Notes under the pieces: generated by a model
Seen by the model: the letters and a program-made list of their open reading frames with translations, nothing else
Told to the model about the DNA's origin: nothing
Database searches by the model: none
Made by a program: the position numbers and the translations under genes
Part shown: piece by piece, positions 1 through 7,734 of the stretch
How the letters are laid out: every line of letters begins with the position of its first letter
Numbering within the stretch: position 1 is the first letter of the stretch
NCBI GenBank assembly: GCA_021157485.1
Contig: JAGGWO010000179.1
Location: forward strand, 1-16,279
Direction: 5' to 3'
DNA length: 16,279 bases
Source: Sulfurimonas sp.
GTDB lineage: Bacteria; Campylobacterota; Campylobacteria; Campylobacterales; Sulfurimonadaceae

Positions 1-577
1 ACATTATCCATGGAGAGTATTGTAGCTTTTTATCTATTGGCTCTTTTAAAACATCTTTTAAGCTTTTTTCAGAACTTTTTACAAACTTTTTATTTTTTTC
101 GATGTACTCATAAAGCTCTTTCATAATCATCATAGAGGAAAAAGTTTTCTCATCAACAACAACTCCAAAACTCTGCTCAATAAATATAAATAGCTCTACA
201 TAGTTAATAGAATCAAGCCCTAAATCCAACTCCATGTGAGAGTAAGGATATACCTCTTTCCCACTAAGTTCAACTAAAAATGACTTTAACAAAGCGTAAT
301 CTTCACTTTTGATATCCAGCTCATCTTTTAGTTTCTTTGCAGTAGATACAATATCATATGAGGTTACTCTATCTTCATCTTCAGCCGAGAAGTTATAAAC
401 TTCTATGGCGTACCATCTAAGTTCACTCTCTATATTAATAATATTTGATTTTTTTAACTCATCAAAATCTGGATAGAGTGTTGCATGTAATCCATTTTCA
501 TTACGGCTAATTTCAACCTTTTTTACTAAGGGAGATATTGATAATATCTTATCTTCTACTGCTTTAAAACTTTTCAT
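1..577 (-). CDS. Acyl carrier (phosphopantetheine-binding) domain protein with degenerate AMP-ligase C-terminal region, partial
   Basis: An open frame of 192 codons starts at the ATG at 577-575 (in-frame TAA two codons upstream) and leaves the window without a stop. Residues 1-85 resemble the C-terminal subdomain of AMP-forming acyl ligases (SPLVKKVEI, LYPDFDEL, ELRWYAIEVYN), but the catalytic-lysine stretch, usually PKTxxGKI(R)R, is missing: the chain goes from SYDIV straight into a lysine/glutamate linker. Residues 105-160 look like an acyl carrier domain, with GLDSINYVELF carrying the probable phosphopantetheine serine S123. In related proteins such a domain lies between an adenylation domain and a PlsC-type acyltransferase, so an acyltransferase may follow outside the window; that is inference. 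No adenylation domain can precede it here because pgsA diverges just upstream. There is no clear ribosome-binding site. Family assignment is good for the ACP part and moderate for the ligase remnant. Confidence 0.72.
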   Translation of the reverse strand, partial: MKSFKAVEDKILSISPLVKKVEISRNENGLHATLYPDFDELKKSNIINIESELRWYAIEVYNFSAEDEDRVTSYDIVSTAKKLKDELDIKSEDYALLKSFLVELSGKEVYPYSHMELDLGLDSINYVELFIFIEQSFGVVVDEKTFSSMMIMKELYEYIEKNKKFVKSSEKSLKDVLKEPIDKKLQYSPWIM

Positions 578-581
578 AATT

Positions 582-587
582 TATAAT
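582..587 (+). promoter_or_regulatory. Candidate -10 element for pgsA operon
   Basis: A perfect TATAAT lies 69 bases before the pgsA start in the 78-base divergent spacer. No convincing -35 is visible, which is common for vegetative promoters in Campylobacterota. The same AT-rich spacer must also serve the minus-strand gene starting at 577. Confidence 0.35.
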
Positions 588-655
588 ACCATATTACAAG
601 CCTATATTAAGAGCCAAAAAGCTAAAATTCTATTTAAAATCACAGAAGGATATCT

Positions 656-1207
656 TTGCTAAATCTCCCAAACGCATTAGCTTCATTACGAATACTTTTA
701 GCACCACTAATGTTTTGGATAATCCTAAATCCTGAACTTTTTACAGATAACGGGTTTCATATAACATGGAACTACTATGTTGCTTCACTTCTATTTGTAT
801 TAGCAAGTGCAACTGACTTTTTTGATGGTTATATCGCAAGACAATGGAATCAGATGACGATGCTTGGAGCTATCCTAGATCCATTAGCAGACAAGATGCT
901 TACTCTTGCTGCGTTTTTAGGTCTAATGATGATAGGTGAAGCGTCAGCTTGGGCTATCTATATCATCATAGTACGTGAGCTTTTCATTACTGGAATTCGT
1001 ACGGTTGCAGTAAGTGAAGGTATCAGTGTCAAAGCTTCATGGGCTGGAAAAGTTAAAACTGTAGCTCAAATGATAGCAATTGGATTTTTACTCATGCACT
1101 GGCCATTTGGAGCCGAACTCTTATGGATTGCAGTAGCACTTACTATTTACTCTGGACTTGAATACCTTTGGGGATTTAAAACAGCAATTGTAAAGGATAA
1201 TAATTAA
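656..1207 (+). CDS. pgsA: CDP-diacylglycerol--glycerol-3-phosphate 3-phosphatidyltransferase
   Basis: This inner-membrane enzyme makes phosphatidylglycerol phosphate from CDP-diacylglycerol and glycerol-3-phosphate, the committed step to phosphatidylglycerol. The CDP-alcohol phosphotransferase signature D-x2-DG-x2-AR-x8-G-x3-D-x3-D is complete: D54, D57-G58, A61-R62, G71, D75, D79. Several hydrophobic segments surround it, and the length of 183 residues is usual. The start is TTG at 656: the sequence LNLPNALASLR follows as in the family's N terminus, and a strong ribosome-binding site AGAAGGA (644-650) ends 5 bases before it. It is the first gene of a plus-strand cluster; its TAA shares one base with the ATG of rseP (TAATG), so translation is probably coupled. 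Confidence 0.95.
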   Translation: MLNLPNALASLRILLAPLMFWIILNPELFTDNGFHITWNYYVASLLFVLASATDFFDGYIARQWNQMTMLGAILDPLADKMLTLAAFLGLMMIGEASAWAIYIIIVRELFITGIRTVAVSEGISVKASWAGKVKTVAQMIAIGFLLMHWPFGAELLWIAVALTIYSGLEYLWGFKTAIVKDNN

Positions 1208-2259
1208 TGTCTTGGATAGTCTCACTTTTAGTTCTTTCAGGACTTATATTTTTTCATGAACTTGGTCACTACACAGCTGCTCGTCTTATGGGTGTATATG
1301 TAGAAGTTTTTAGTATCGGTTTTGGTAAAAGACTTTTTACTTTTAGAAAATGGGATACTGAGTGGAGTATCTCTGCAGTACCTCTTGGCGGTTACGTGAG
1401 AATGAAAGGTCAAGATGATTCTGATCCTACAAAAAAAAGTTATGATAAAGATAGTTACAATACTAAAACACCAATGCAGAAGATTTTTATACTTTTAGCA
1501 GGACCATTTGCAAACTTTGTCTTAGCATATATTCTTTACTTTTTTATCGCTCTTGGCGGACCAAACATACTCTCTCCAGTGATAGGTAAAGTTGTAGAAA
1601 ACTCTCCTGCGTTTGTTGCAGGACTGGAGTCAAATGACACTATCCGCAGCATAAATGGTACTCAAATTACAACTTGGAAAGAGATGGCAGATATTATCTC
1701 AACTTCGAAAGGCTCCCTGAATCTTGAGATCCAAAGAGCTGGTTTTGTTGAGCTTAAAACATTGACTCCAAAGCTTAATGAAAGTACAAATCTATTTGGA
1801 GATATAATCCAAAAGAAGATGATAGGAATATCAAGTGCCGGTGTAACACACAAGTTAGATTTACGCGTAGGAGATACACTCTCTTATGCAACTGAGCAGA
1901 CTATTTTTGCATCTACTATGATATTTACAGGTGTTAAAAAACTTCTTTTTGGAGAGGTTCCTGCTAACGAGTTAGGTGGAATAATATCTATCGTAAAAAT
2001 AACTTCAGATGCAACAGATGCAGGTTGGATGAGTGTTCTTTTCTTTGCAGCACTTATAAGCGTAAATCTTGGCGTTCTTAATCTACTTCCTATTCCAGCA
2101 CTTGATGGTGGGCATATTATGTTTAACCTCTACGAACTTATCTTTAGACGTGAAGCTAGTGAAGCGATTATCATAAAACTTACTATTGCCGGCTGGGTCA
2201 TACTTTTTGGACTAATGGGACTTGGAATTTTTAACGATATTAATAGATTGATGGGATGA
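1207..2259 (+). CDS. rseP: RIP zinc metalloprotease RseP (site-2 protease)
   Basis: This intramembrane protease (M50 family) cuts membrane-bound substrates such as anti-sigma factors or signal-peptide remnants. The zinc site HELGH is at residues 17-21 in the first membrane helix. The GGYVRMKG segment is near 61, the PDZ domain lies at about 118-190, and the second catalytic motif with NLLPIPALDGGH (D300) is in the third helix. A fourth helix at about 325-343 is followed by a short tail. Only one PDZ domain is seen in 350 residues, as in other shorter RseP/SpoIVFB-type proteins, whereas E. coli RseP has two. The start codon overlaps the pgsA stop. Which anti-sigma factor, if any, it cleaves cannot be read from this window. 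Confidence 0.95.
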   Translation: MSWIVSLLVLSGLIFFHELGHYTAARLMGVYVEVFSIGFGKRLFTFRKWDTEWSISAVPLGGYVRMKGQDDSDPTKKSYDKDSYNTKTPMQKIFILLAGPFANFVLAYILYFFIALGGPNILSPVIGKVVENSPAFVAGLESNDTIRSINGTQITTWKEMADIISTSKGSLNLEIQRAGFVELKTLTPKLNESTNLFGDIIQKKMIGISSAGVTHKLDLRVGDTLSYATEQTIFASTMIFTGVKKLLFGEVPANELGGIISIVKITSDATDAGWMSVLFFAALISVNLGVLNLLPIPALDGGHIMFNLYELIFRREASEAIIIKLTIAGWVILFGLMGLGIFNDINRLMG

Positions 2260-2273
2260 TTAGGAATTAGTAA

Positions 2274-2948
2274 ATGAACGAAATAGAATACAAAATATAT
2301 ATTGATGATGTGATTAGACGTGTAGAGAGTGCAAGACTTAAAGTGAGTTCTTATCATATAGTTAAGATAGTTGCGGTAAGTAAATACTCAACTTCAGATG
2401 AGATAGTGAAACTTTATAATATTGGACAACGTGCCTTTGGTGAAAATAAGGTTCAGGACTTAAAAGCTAAAGCAACTGAGCTTGAAGAATTACCTTTAGA
2501 GTGGCATTTTATAGGAAATCTACAAAAAAATAAAATCAACAACCTGCTAGACATAAACCCTACTCTATTTCACGCACTTGACTCTTTAGAGTTAGCACGT
2601 GAACTTCAAAAAAAGCTCAAAGCTAAAGATATGATTTTAGATACTCTCCTTCAGATAAATTCTGCAAAAGAGGAGTCTAAACACGGTTTTATGCCTGAAG
2701 TTGCACTTGAAATTTATAAGCAGATTCTTCAAGAGTGTCCAAACATCAATTTAAAAGGTGTCATGAGTATTGGCGCACATAGCGATGATAAAAATATAAT
2801 TAAAAAGAGTTTTGAGACTACTTACAATATTTACAAAGAGCTACCAAACGCAACTGTCTGCTCTATGGGTATGAGCGGTGATTTTGAACTAGCGATTGAG
2901 TGTGGTTCCAATATGGTTAGACTCGGCTCTATTATGTTTAACAAGTAA
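2274..2948 (+). CDS. yggS: YggS/PROSC family pyridoxal phosphate homeostasis protein
   Basis: A single-domain TIM-barrel PLP-binding protein, thought to buffer free pyridoxal phosphate and influence amino- and keto-acid metabolism; no catalytic reaction is established for the family. The PLP lysine is K37 in AVSKYST. Other family blocks are FGENKVQDL (56-64), WHFIGNLQKNK (78-88), INSAKEESKHGF and the phosphate-binding C-terminal SMGMSGDFELAI plus VRLGS (197-219). Length (224) is typical. ATG at 2274 is preceded by AGGA at 2262-2265. It lies 14 bases after the rseP stop, so it is very likely in the same transcript. The tail overlaps a 14-bp palindrome at 2945-2958. Confidence 0.93.
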   Translation: MNEIEYKIYIDDVIRRVESARLKVSSYHIVKIVAVSKYSTSDEIVKLYNIGQRAFGENKVQDLKAKATELEELPLEWHFIGNLQKNKINNLLDINPTLFHALDSLELARELQKKLKAKDMILDTLLQINSAKEESKHGFMPEVALEIYKQILQECPNINLKGVMSIGAHSDDKNIIKKSFETTYNIYKELPNATVCSMGMSGDFELAIECGSNMVRLGSIMFNK

Positions 2949-3008
2949 TTTAAATTACACTTCTTAATAAATAAATTTTATTTCCTTATAATTATAATAA
3001 GATATAAT
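2945..3008. promoter_or_regulatory. AT-rich palindromes and candidate -10 upstream of the 3034 gene
   Basis: The short spacer contains a perfect 14-bp palindrome at 2945-2958 (GTAATTTAAATTAC, covering the yggS stop), an AAATAAA/TTTATTT inverted repeat after it, and a 12-bp palindrome TTATAATTATAA around 2987-2998. A perfect TATAAT at 3003-3008 then lies 26 bases before the next start codon. The last is a plausible promoter; the palindromes could be operator sites or just products of AT-richness. No T-tailed terminator is evident. Confidence 0.35.
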
Positions 3009-3033
3009 TACATTTATAACAATAAGGAATAAT

Positions 3034-3426
3034 ATGAAAAAAACAATACTTATGGATAAATATCCAATCTTTTCTTTAGAAGTCTCTAAAAATGAAACAA
3101 CTTTCACAACTGTTGATGAGATTATATCCCATCTAAAAAGCTTAGTTGACAATCATCCAGTAGCAAAATACATAGCTCTTTTTGACCATTATGAACATAC
3201 TAAGTCAATGGAAGATGGTGTGATAAATGATGAGATAAAAGCGGCTCAAAATCTAATTTTTTGTTTTGGTAAACAACTTCCAACTACAAAAATATTAGCA
3301 GTAAGACCGAGAAGTATAGGAGTATGTGAGCTCAAAGACTCTTTTGTAATAGACTTTTTAGAAGTTCCAAATGAGCAACTACACCAAGTAACAGAGACTT
3401 GGGCAAAATCAGTTGCTAATAGATAA
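3034..3426 (+). CDS. Small conserved Campylobacterota protein of unknown function (possibly DUF6858)
   Basis: A 130-residue cytoplasmic protein without signal peptide or membrane segment. The start ATG has a good ribosome-binding site AAGGA at 3024-3028, 5 bases upstream. Visible features are an N-terminal MDKYPIFSLEV strand, the segment FDHYEHTKSMEDG at about 50-62, the segment LIFCFGKQLP at about 73-82, and VRPRSIGVCE with two arginines at about 90-99. I recall proteins of this look in Sulfurimonas and relatives, probably the domain of unknown function DUF6858, but I cannot verify the number. It has its own probable promoter and ends in a bidirectional hairpin, so it looks like a single-gene unit. 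Confidence 0.75.
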   Translation: MKKTILMDKYPIFSLEVSKNETTFTTVDEIISHLKSLVDNHPVAKYIALFDHYEHTKSMEDGVINDEIKAAQNLIFCFGKQLPTTKILAVRPRSIGVCELKDSFVIDFLEVPNEQLHQVTETWAKSVANR

Positions 3427-3448
3427 CTTTCACCAAAAGGTGAAGGTT
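3425..3448. terminator. Bidirectional hairpin between convergent genes
   Basis: A 10-bp stem (AACTTTCACC with GGTGAAGGTT, one G-T wobble) with the loop AAAA fills the gap between the plus-strand gene ending at 3426 and the carbonic anhydrase gene ending at 3447; both stop codons fall inside the stem. On the plus strand ATTTTAT follows, a weak U-tract; on the minus strand the tail is not U-rich. It probably terminates from at least one side. Confidence 0.7.
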
Positions 3449-4199
3449 ATTTTATAACTTCTCTAGCATTAATAGGTTGAATTGGTCTATTATTTGCATG
3501 GTGTAGTGTATGTAAAAACTCTTCAACTTGGGCTTTAGATATAGTTGAATAATCTTTCATTACAAACCATCTAACACCCTCTGAACATGGAGGGGTAGTC
3601 AATGAACCACTAAATCTGTAGTAATCTTTATCTTTTGGTAAAATAGAGTTTATCGCTTTAGCTGTTAGTCCACATCCTGCACTTTCACCAGCTTTATGAG
3701 GCATTTTGTTCCATATCTTTTTAATGATTGGATTCTCTTTACCATCTTCAAACATAACTGCAACTACAGCTAATTTCCCATCTTTACTAGCGTGAACAAA
3801 ATGAGCTTCTAATGGAAAGTTTTTACCCTCTATCTGATTTTCACTAGGTGTATGAAAATGAAACTGCTTTAAAGAAAACTCAATACCATCAATATGAATA
3901 CTGCTTCCTTCTTTAATATTTACCTGAACAGTATGACCGTTATTTACAACTGACTGAGCACCTGTTTTATAATCAAATCCTATTTTTTCTAAATTATTAG
4001 CATCAACAGTTACTTTTTTTGCTATATTAATTGGGGACTGAGAAGAACCTGCTTTACACATAGTGTAATTTTCATCTAAATCACTCCAGTTTGATGGACC
4101 TTCATGCCCTGTATAACCCCAGTGGTGAGATGCATGACTACTTGCAAGAAGTGAAGAAGCTACTAATAAACTACCTATTAAGATTTTGTTTAATTTCAT
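3447..4199 (-). CDS. cah: Secreted alpha-carbonic anhydrase
   Basis: A zinc enzyme interconverting CO2 and bicarbonate, here exported to the periplasm. Residues 1-23 form a signal peptide: positive MKLNK, a hydrophobic core, and probable cleavage after SHA. The zinc ligands are H114 and H116 (QFHFHTPSEN) and H133 (LEAHFVH). H89 in NNGHTVQV matches the proton-shuttle histidine, and the substrate-pocket motif SLTTPPCSEGVRWFV is at 199-213. C48 and C206 could form the disulfide typical of bacterial alpha-class enzymes; C176 is extra. Length (250) is usual. The ribosome-binding site AAAGG is at 4210-4206. A C7 tract (coding strand) lies about 20 bases before the start. Helicobacter uses the same class for periplasmic bicarbonate supply and acid tolerance; in an autotroph it may serve inorganic carbon uptake. 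Confidence 0.95.
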   Translation of the reverse strand: MKLNKILIGSLLVASSLLASSHASHHWGYTGHEGPSNWSDLDENYTMCKAGSSQSPINIAKKVTVDANNLEKIGFDYKTGAQSVVNNGHTVQVNIKEGSSIHIDGIEFSLKQFHFHTPSENQIEGKNFPLEAHFVHASKDGKLAVVAVMFEDGKENPIIKKIWNKMPHKAGESAGCGLTAKAINSILPKDKDYYRFSGSLTTPPCSEGVRWFVMKDYSTISKAQVEEFLHTLHHANNRPIQPINAREVIK

Positions 4200-4219
4200 T
4201 TATATCCTTTTTAATTATT

Positions 4220-4249
4220 GGGGGGGATGATTATATCCAAAATATTATA
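4220..4249 (-). promoter_or_regulatory. Carbonic anhydrase promoter region with C7 tract
   Basis: On the minus strand two perfect TATAAT -10 candidates are present, at 4249-4244 and 4235-4230. The second is followed by CAT and then seven C residues (4226-4220), so transcription would begin inside the C tract; from the first, the tract would sit in the 5' leader. The tract is the longest G/C homopolymer in this AT-rich window. Confidence 0.5.
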
Positions 4250-4267
4250 ACAGTTATTAATGATATA

Positions 4268-4924
4268 TTATTTTCTTTTTTTATATCTCACAGCACAGCT
4301 CGATGGATTTTCTATAAGATTTTTTTGATATTCTATCATCTTAAAAAATGGATTTAAAAACTTATTTAACTTTTCTTTTTTAATATTTTCCACACTGCGT
4401 TTATTTAAAAGTTCTAAAACTACTAAAGTAGATTCAATAGTTGAGAGATAATTACTCTTAGGTTGTTCTTTTATCTGATACTGAGATGTAACATCAGTTG
4501 TAAAGCTCATATGTTTAAGCTTATTTAGATTCTGACTCAAAGTAAATATCTTTTTTGTGCATGCCCAAGTAGAATCTATAAGAAAAATTGCCATTGGTTT
4601 ATTTGTGCCTAGGGTAAAGTTTGAGCTCTCTTCACTTAAATCCAGTGCGTTTGAGGAGGGAAAGAGTATGTAACTCTCATGGCTAGCTATTATCTCATTT
4701 ATACGCTTATGCTCTGAAAAATCTATACCTATAAAAATCTCAGAATTACTAAGGCTTAAATGCGTAAAAAAACCTGTATTATTCTTAACCTTTTTAAACT
4801 CTTTTGGATGCATTAAAATTATAAACTTAGTCTTTGTATCTACTGCGTTTATATATTCGCACATACAAGAACTCTTAGGTCTATAACATTTATAACACTT
4901 CTCTCTGTTACCATATATAGTCAC
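4268..4924 (-). CDS. DTW domain protein, probable tRNA-uridine aminocarboxypropyltransferase
   Basis: Members of this family (E. coli TapT/YfiP, human DTWD1/2) transfer the aminocarboxypropyl group of S-adenosylmethionine to a uridine of tRNA (acp3U). Evidence is a cysteine cluster C10-x2-C13-x6-C20-x-C22 (with RPKSSCMC) that probably binds zinc, LMHPKE at 37-42, LFPSSNA at 87-93, and the family signature DSTW at 117-120 followed by ACTKKI; then YLSTIES at 159-165. Length (218) is normal. The start is GTG at 4924: no in-frame ATG is nearby, the cysteine cluster begins at residue 10, and an in-frame stop lies a few codons upstream. The ribosome-binding site is weak. It lies 56 bases after the ClC gene on the same strand and may share its transcript. 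Confidence 0.85.
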   Translation of the reverse strand: MTIYGNREKCYKCYRPKSSCMCEYINAVDTKTKFIILMHPKEFKKVKNNTGFFTHLSLSNSEIFIGIDFSEHKRINEIIASHESYILFPSSNALDLSEESSNFTLGTNKPMAIFLIDSTWACTKKIFTLSQNLNKLKHMSFTTDVTSQYQIKEQPKSNYLSTIESTLVVLELLNKRSVENIKKEKLNKFLNPFFKMIEYQKNLIENPSSCAVRYKKRK

Positions 4925-4980
4925 TAAAAGGTATCTCTTTTAAATTTTGAAAATCTATAAATATATATCATATTTTTTAC

Positions 4981-6393
4981 TCAATTTTTCTTTTTAGTAT
5001 TTTTAGAGGATAGAGACTCTCTTCGCTCTTTAAAGTTCTCTTTTAGTTTATTTAATTTATCTATCTCTCTATCTCCTAAACTTATTGTACTGTTCTCAAC
5101 CTCTTCTCCTATTTTTACAGACAGGAGTTCTGACTTTTTCATTGCTAAAATTTGAGATGGGAATATACTTCTATGTCCAGATATTAAAAAGCTTATCACA
5201 GCACTTAAAGCTGCGTAATGGGCTATATCTATTCCAAAAAGCTCTACCGCCATAATAGTTGATGCAATTGGTGAGTTTGTAGTTGCTGATAATACACTAA
5301 CAAACCCTAATGCAGCAAATAGTGTGAGATGCTCAGGAGATACAATAGTGGCAAAAGTATATCCACTTGTTGCTCCAATATAAAAGATTGGGGTAATTAC
5401 ACCACCACTCCCTCCTGAAGCAAGAGACAAGGATGTAAAAATAGTTTTTAAAATAAAAGTATACCAATGAACATCTTCTACTACAGCTAGATTCGGGTTC
5501 AATGTATCCGCTATTGTATTTAAACCCAATCCAATATATTGTTCACCAAATATAAGTGTCATAACTACGATAATAAGACCACCGACAAATGCTTTTATAT
5601 ACATATTTACTTTTATCTGTTTAACATTTTTTTCCATCTTAGAAATGGTGGTAATTATAAAATCTGATATAAATCCAAAAAAAAGTCCAGCAAGTACAAC
5701 TTTAGCAATTAAAGAGAGATCAAGTGATACATCTTGAAAAAAGTGTAAATCATAATAAGTGTATTCTATACCTAAAAATTGTGCGGTAGTAAATGCTGCA
5801 AATCCAGCTATAAAAGATGGCAGTAAAACATCATACATTATTACGCCTATGATTAACACTTCCACACCAAAAATTGCACCAGCTATAGGAGTTCCAAATA
5901 CTGAAGCAAATCCTGCACTAATACCGCAGATAACTAACTTTCTCCTATCTTTCTTATTAAACTTAAAAATACTAGAGACTAAGGATGCCATACCTGCTCC
6001 TATTTGAGCAGCTGGTCCCTCTTTACCTACCGAGCCACCAGCGAAAATAGTCATTATTGTTACTAATGTTTTTACTGGTATTACAGAAACGTCTATCTTT
6101 GCATCTTTTTTATGTACAGCAGATATAACCTTTTCAGTTCCATGTCCCTCAGCACTTGGAGCAAAAGTTCTAACTATCCAAACTGTTAAAACAAGAGCGA
6201 TTGGAAGGAGATAATAATATGAAAAAGGAAGTAAAGAACGCGAGTCCTCAGAATAAGCTAAAATATTTAAAAACAGACTAACAGAAGCACCTATTATAAT
6301 ACCAACTACAGTTGACAGAAACATCCATTTTGTTACACTGAAAAAAATTGCAGTCTGCTCTGTCATATGCTTTTGTATCATCAATGCATCCAT
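4981..6393 (-). CDS. ClC-family chloride channel/transporter
   Basis: A polytopic inner-membrane protein of the ClC family, 470 residues with about ten or more hydrophobic segments and a charged, lysine-rich C-terminal tail but no CBS domains. Anion-pathway motifs are recognisable: the first is EGHGTE (82-87, where EcClC has GSGIP), the second GGSVGKEGP (119-127) with gating glutamate E125, and the third ASGGSGGVITP (325-335). At the position of the EcClC proton glutamate (second E of FIIEEM) this protein has V179 (FGVEVL), and the pocket tyrosine near the end appears as F411 (SIFPSQ). Transport type (channel or H+/Cl- exchange) therefore cannot be taken from the E. coli paradigm. The start is the first ATG after an in-frame TAA; no ribosome-binding site is obvious, and M5 or M10 are alternatives. 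Confidence 0.93.
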   Translation of the reverse strand: MDALMIQKHMTEQTAIFFSVTKWMFLSTVVGIIIGASVSLFLNILAYSEDSRSLLPFSYYYLLPIALVLTVWIVRTFAPSAEGHGTEKVISAVHKKDAKIDVSVIPVKTLVTIMTIFAGGSVGKEGPAAQIGAGMASLVSSIFKFNKKDRRKLVICGISAGFASVFGTPIAGAIFGVEVLIIGVIMYDVLLPSFIAGFAAFTTAQFLGIEYTYYDLHFFQDVSLDLSLIAKVVLAGLFFGFISDFIITTISKMEKNVKQIKVNMYIKAFVGGLIIVVMTLIFGEQYIGLGLNTIADTLNPNLAVVEDVHWYTFILKTIFTSLSLASGGSGGVITPIFYIGATSGYTFATIVSPEHLTLFAALGFVSVLSATTNSPIASTIMAVELFGIDIAHYAALSAVISFLISGHRSIFPSQILAMKKSELLSVKIGEEVENSTISLGDREIDKLNKLKENFKERRESLSSKNTKKKN

Positions 6394-6489
6394 TTATTCA
6401 TATATTTTATTATGCCATAAAGAGCATGAAAGTCCTTGTCTATGATAAAGTAATATAAAAATTATTAAAAATTACACTACAATTACACA

Positions 6490-7734
6490 ATGAAACAAGA
6501 AGATATATATGACCTTATTGTAATTGGCTCTGGTGCTGCGGGAATGATATCTGCAATAGTATCAGCAAGAGCCTCACGTAAAGTATTGTTACTGGAAAAA
6601 CTATCTACAATCGCATCAAAACTAAAAGCTACTGGTGGCGGTCGTTGTAATCTTACAAACACTCTTGAAAATGAAGAATTCATGTCACGTTTTGGAAGAG
6701 ATGGGCGATTTATGCAAGATGCTTTAGCTGCGTTTGACCATAAAGATTTAATTTCATTTTTAAAAGAGATTGGGGTTGATACTCATGCTCCTGATGGTTT
6801 TAGAGTATTTCCTACTTCACACAGTTCAGCTACTATTATCTCGGCTCTACAAAATGAGTTAGAAAGGTTAGGTGTAACACTTTTATGTTCTCAAAAAGTG
6901 CAGCAAATACACCATCAAAACAATCAAATAACTGGCGTTCAAACGCAAGACAACAGATATCAAGCACCAAACGTAATAGTTGCAACAGGAGGGCTAGGCT
7001 ACCCAACTCTTGGAGCAGAAGGTGATGGTTACACAATGGCAAGTGAACTTGGACATAAAGTAACAGAACTTCATCCTGCCATGATGCCTTTAAAAACAAA
7101 AGAAAATTGGGGAGCAAATTGTCGAGCTGATACTATTGCCAAGGTTGAGCTGAGCGTTAATTTGAAAAAACATAAAAAACTTCGAGCTAAGGGTGATTTA
7201 ATTTTTACAAAAAATGGAATACGTGGTCCTGTAGTTTTAGACTTTGCAAGGGAAGTAACTCCTCTTTTAGATAAGTACGGTGAAGTTCCTCTACTTCTTA
7301 ACCTTACAAAAGGAATGAATGAAGAACAGATATCTCAACATATAAAAAAAGAGGTGTTTAATAATCCTGATGCATCCATAGTTGAACATTTAAGCACCCT
7401 ACTTCCCTCAGCCCTATCAAATGAACTATGTTTATTAGCAGATATAAATCCAAATGATAAGCATAACAAAATAAGCGGAGCCTCACGTGCCAAACTTATA
7501 CAACTACTAGCTTGGACACCACTTACTGTTACGGGTCATGATGGTTTTAAGATGGCGATGATAACCCGTGGAGGAATAAACCTAAAAGAGATTAATCCAA
7601 AAACAATGCAGAGCAGACTTGTAAACGGACTCTATTTTTGTGGAGAGATTATGAACCTTGATGGTCCTTGTGGAGGATATAACCTACAGTGGTCATTCGC
7701 TTCTGGAAATCTAGCAGGTAAACTTTTAACTTAG
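6490..7734 (+). CDS. HI0933-like (BaiN/RdsA family) NAD(P)/FAD-dependent oxidoreductase
   Basis: A cytoplasmic flavoprotein of the HI0933/YhiN family; the natural substrate of most members is unknown (BaiN acts on bile acids in gut clostridia, which does not imply that here). The N-terminal dinucleotide motif GSGAAG is at 13-18, TGGGRCNLTN at 48-57 and GGLGYPTLGAEGDGY at about 167-181. The C-terminal FAD motif GEIMNLDGPCGGYNLQW starts at 385, with WSFASG ending at 406. Length (414) is typical. No Shine-Dalgarno sequence is seen before the ATG, but the N terminus fits the family well. It is divergent from the ClC gene by 96 bases and converges on the ThiE-like gene: its TAG and the opposite stop overlap in TTAG (7731-7734). 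Confidence 0.93.
   Translation: MKQEDIYDLIVIGSGAAGMISAIVSARASRKVLLLEKLSTIASKLKATGGGRCNLTNTLENEEFMSRFGRDGRFMQDALAAFDHKDLISFLKEIGVDTHAPDGFRVFPTSHSSATIISALQNELERLGVTLLCSQKVQQIHHQNNQITGVQTQDNRYQAPNVIVATGGLGYPTLGAEGDGYTMASELGHKVTELHPAMMPLKTKENWGANCRADTIAKVELSVNLKKHKKLRAKGDLIFTKNGIRGPVVLDFAREVTPLLDKYGEVPLLLNLTKGMNEEQISQHIKKEVFNNPDASIVEHLSTLLPSALSNELCLLADINPNDKHNKISGASRAKLIQLLAWTPLTVTGHDGFKMAMITRGGINLKEINPKTMQSRLVNGLYFCGEIMNLDGPCGGYNLQWSFASGNLAGKLLT

Noticed and set aside
2945..2958. 14-bp perfect palindrome as a rho-independent terminator of pgsA-rseP-yggS
   Set aside because: It has no loop, is made almost only of A-T pairs and has no T-run after it; kept only as a possible protein-binding site.
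4220..4226. G7 run as part of a G-quadruplex
   Set aside because: It is a single run with no other G tracts nearby, so a quadruplex cannot form within one molecule.
4091..4357. Open frame of 88 codons on the plus strand across the carbonic anhydrase start and its promoter
   Set aside because: It is antisense to two well-supported genes and reads through the AT-rich spacer as a random hydrophobic string.
5759..6007. Open frame of 82 codons on the plus strand opposite the ClC gene
   Set aside because: Proline/isoleucine-rich composition typical of antisense of membrane-protein codons; no ribosome-binding site and no recognisable domain.
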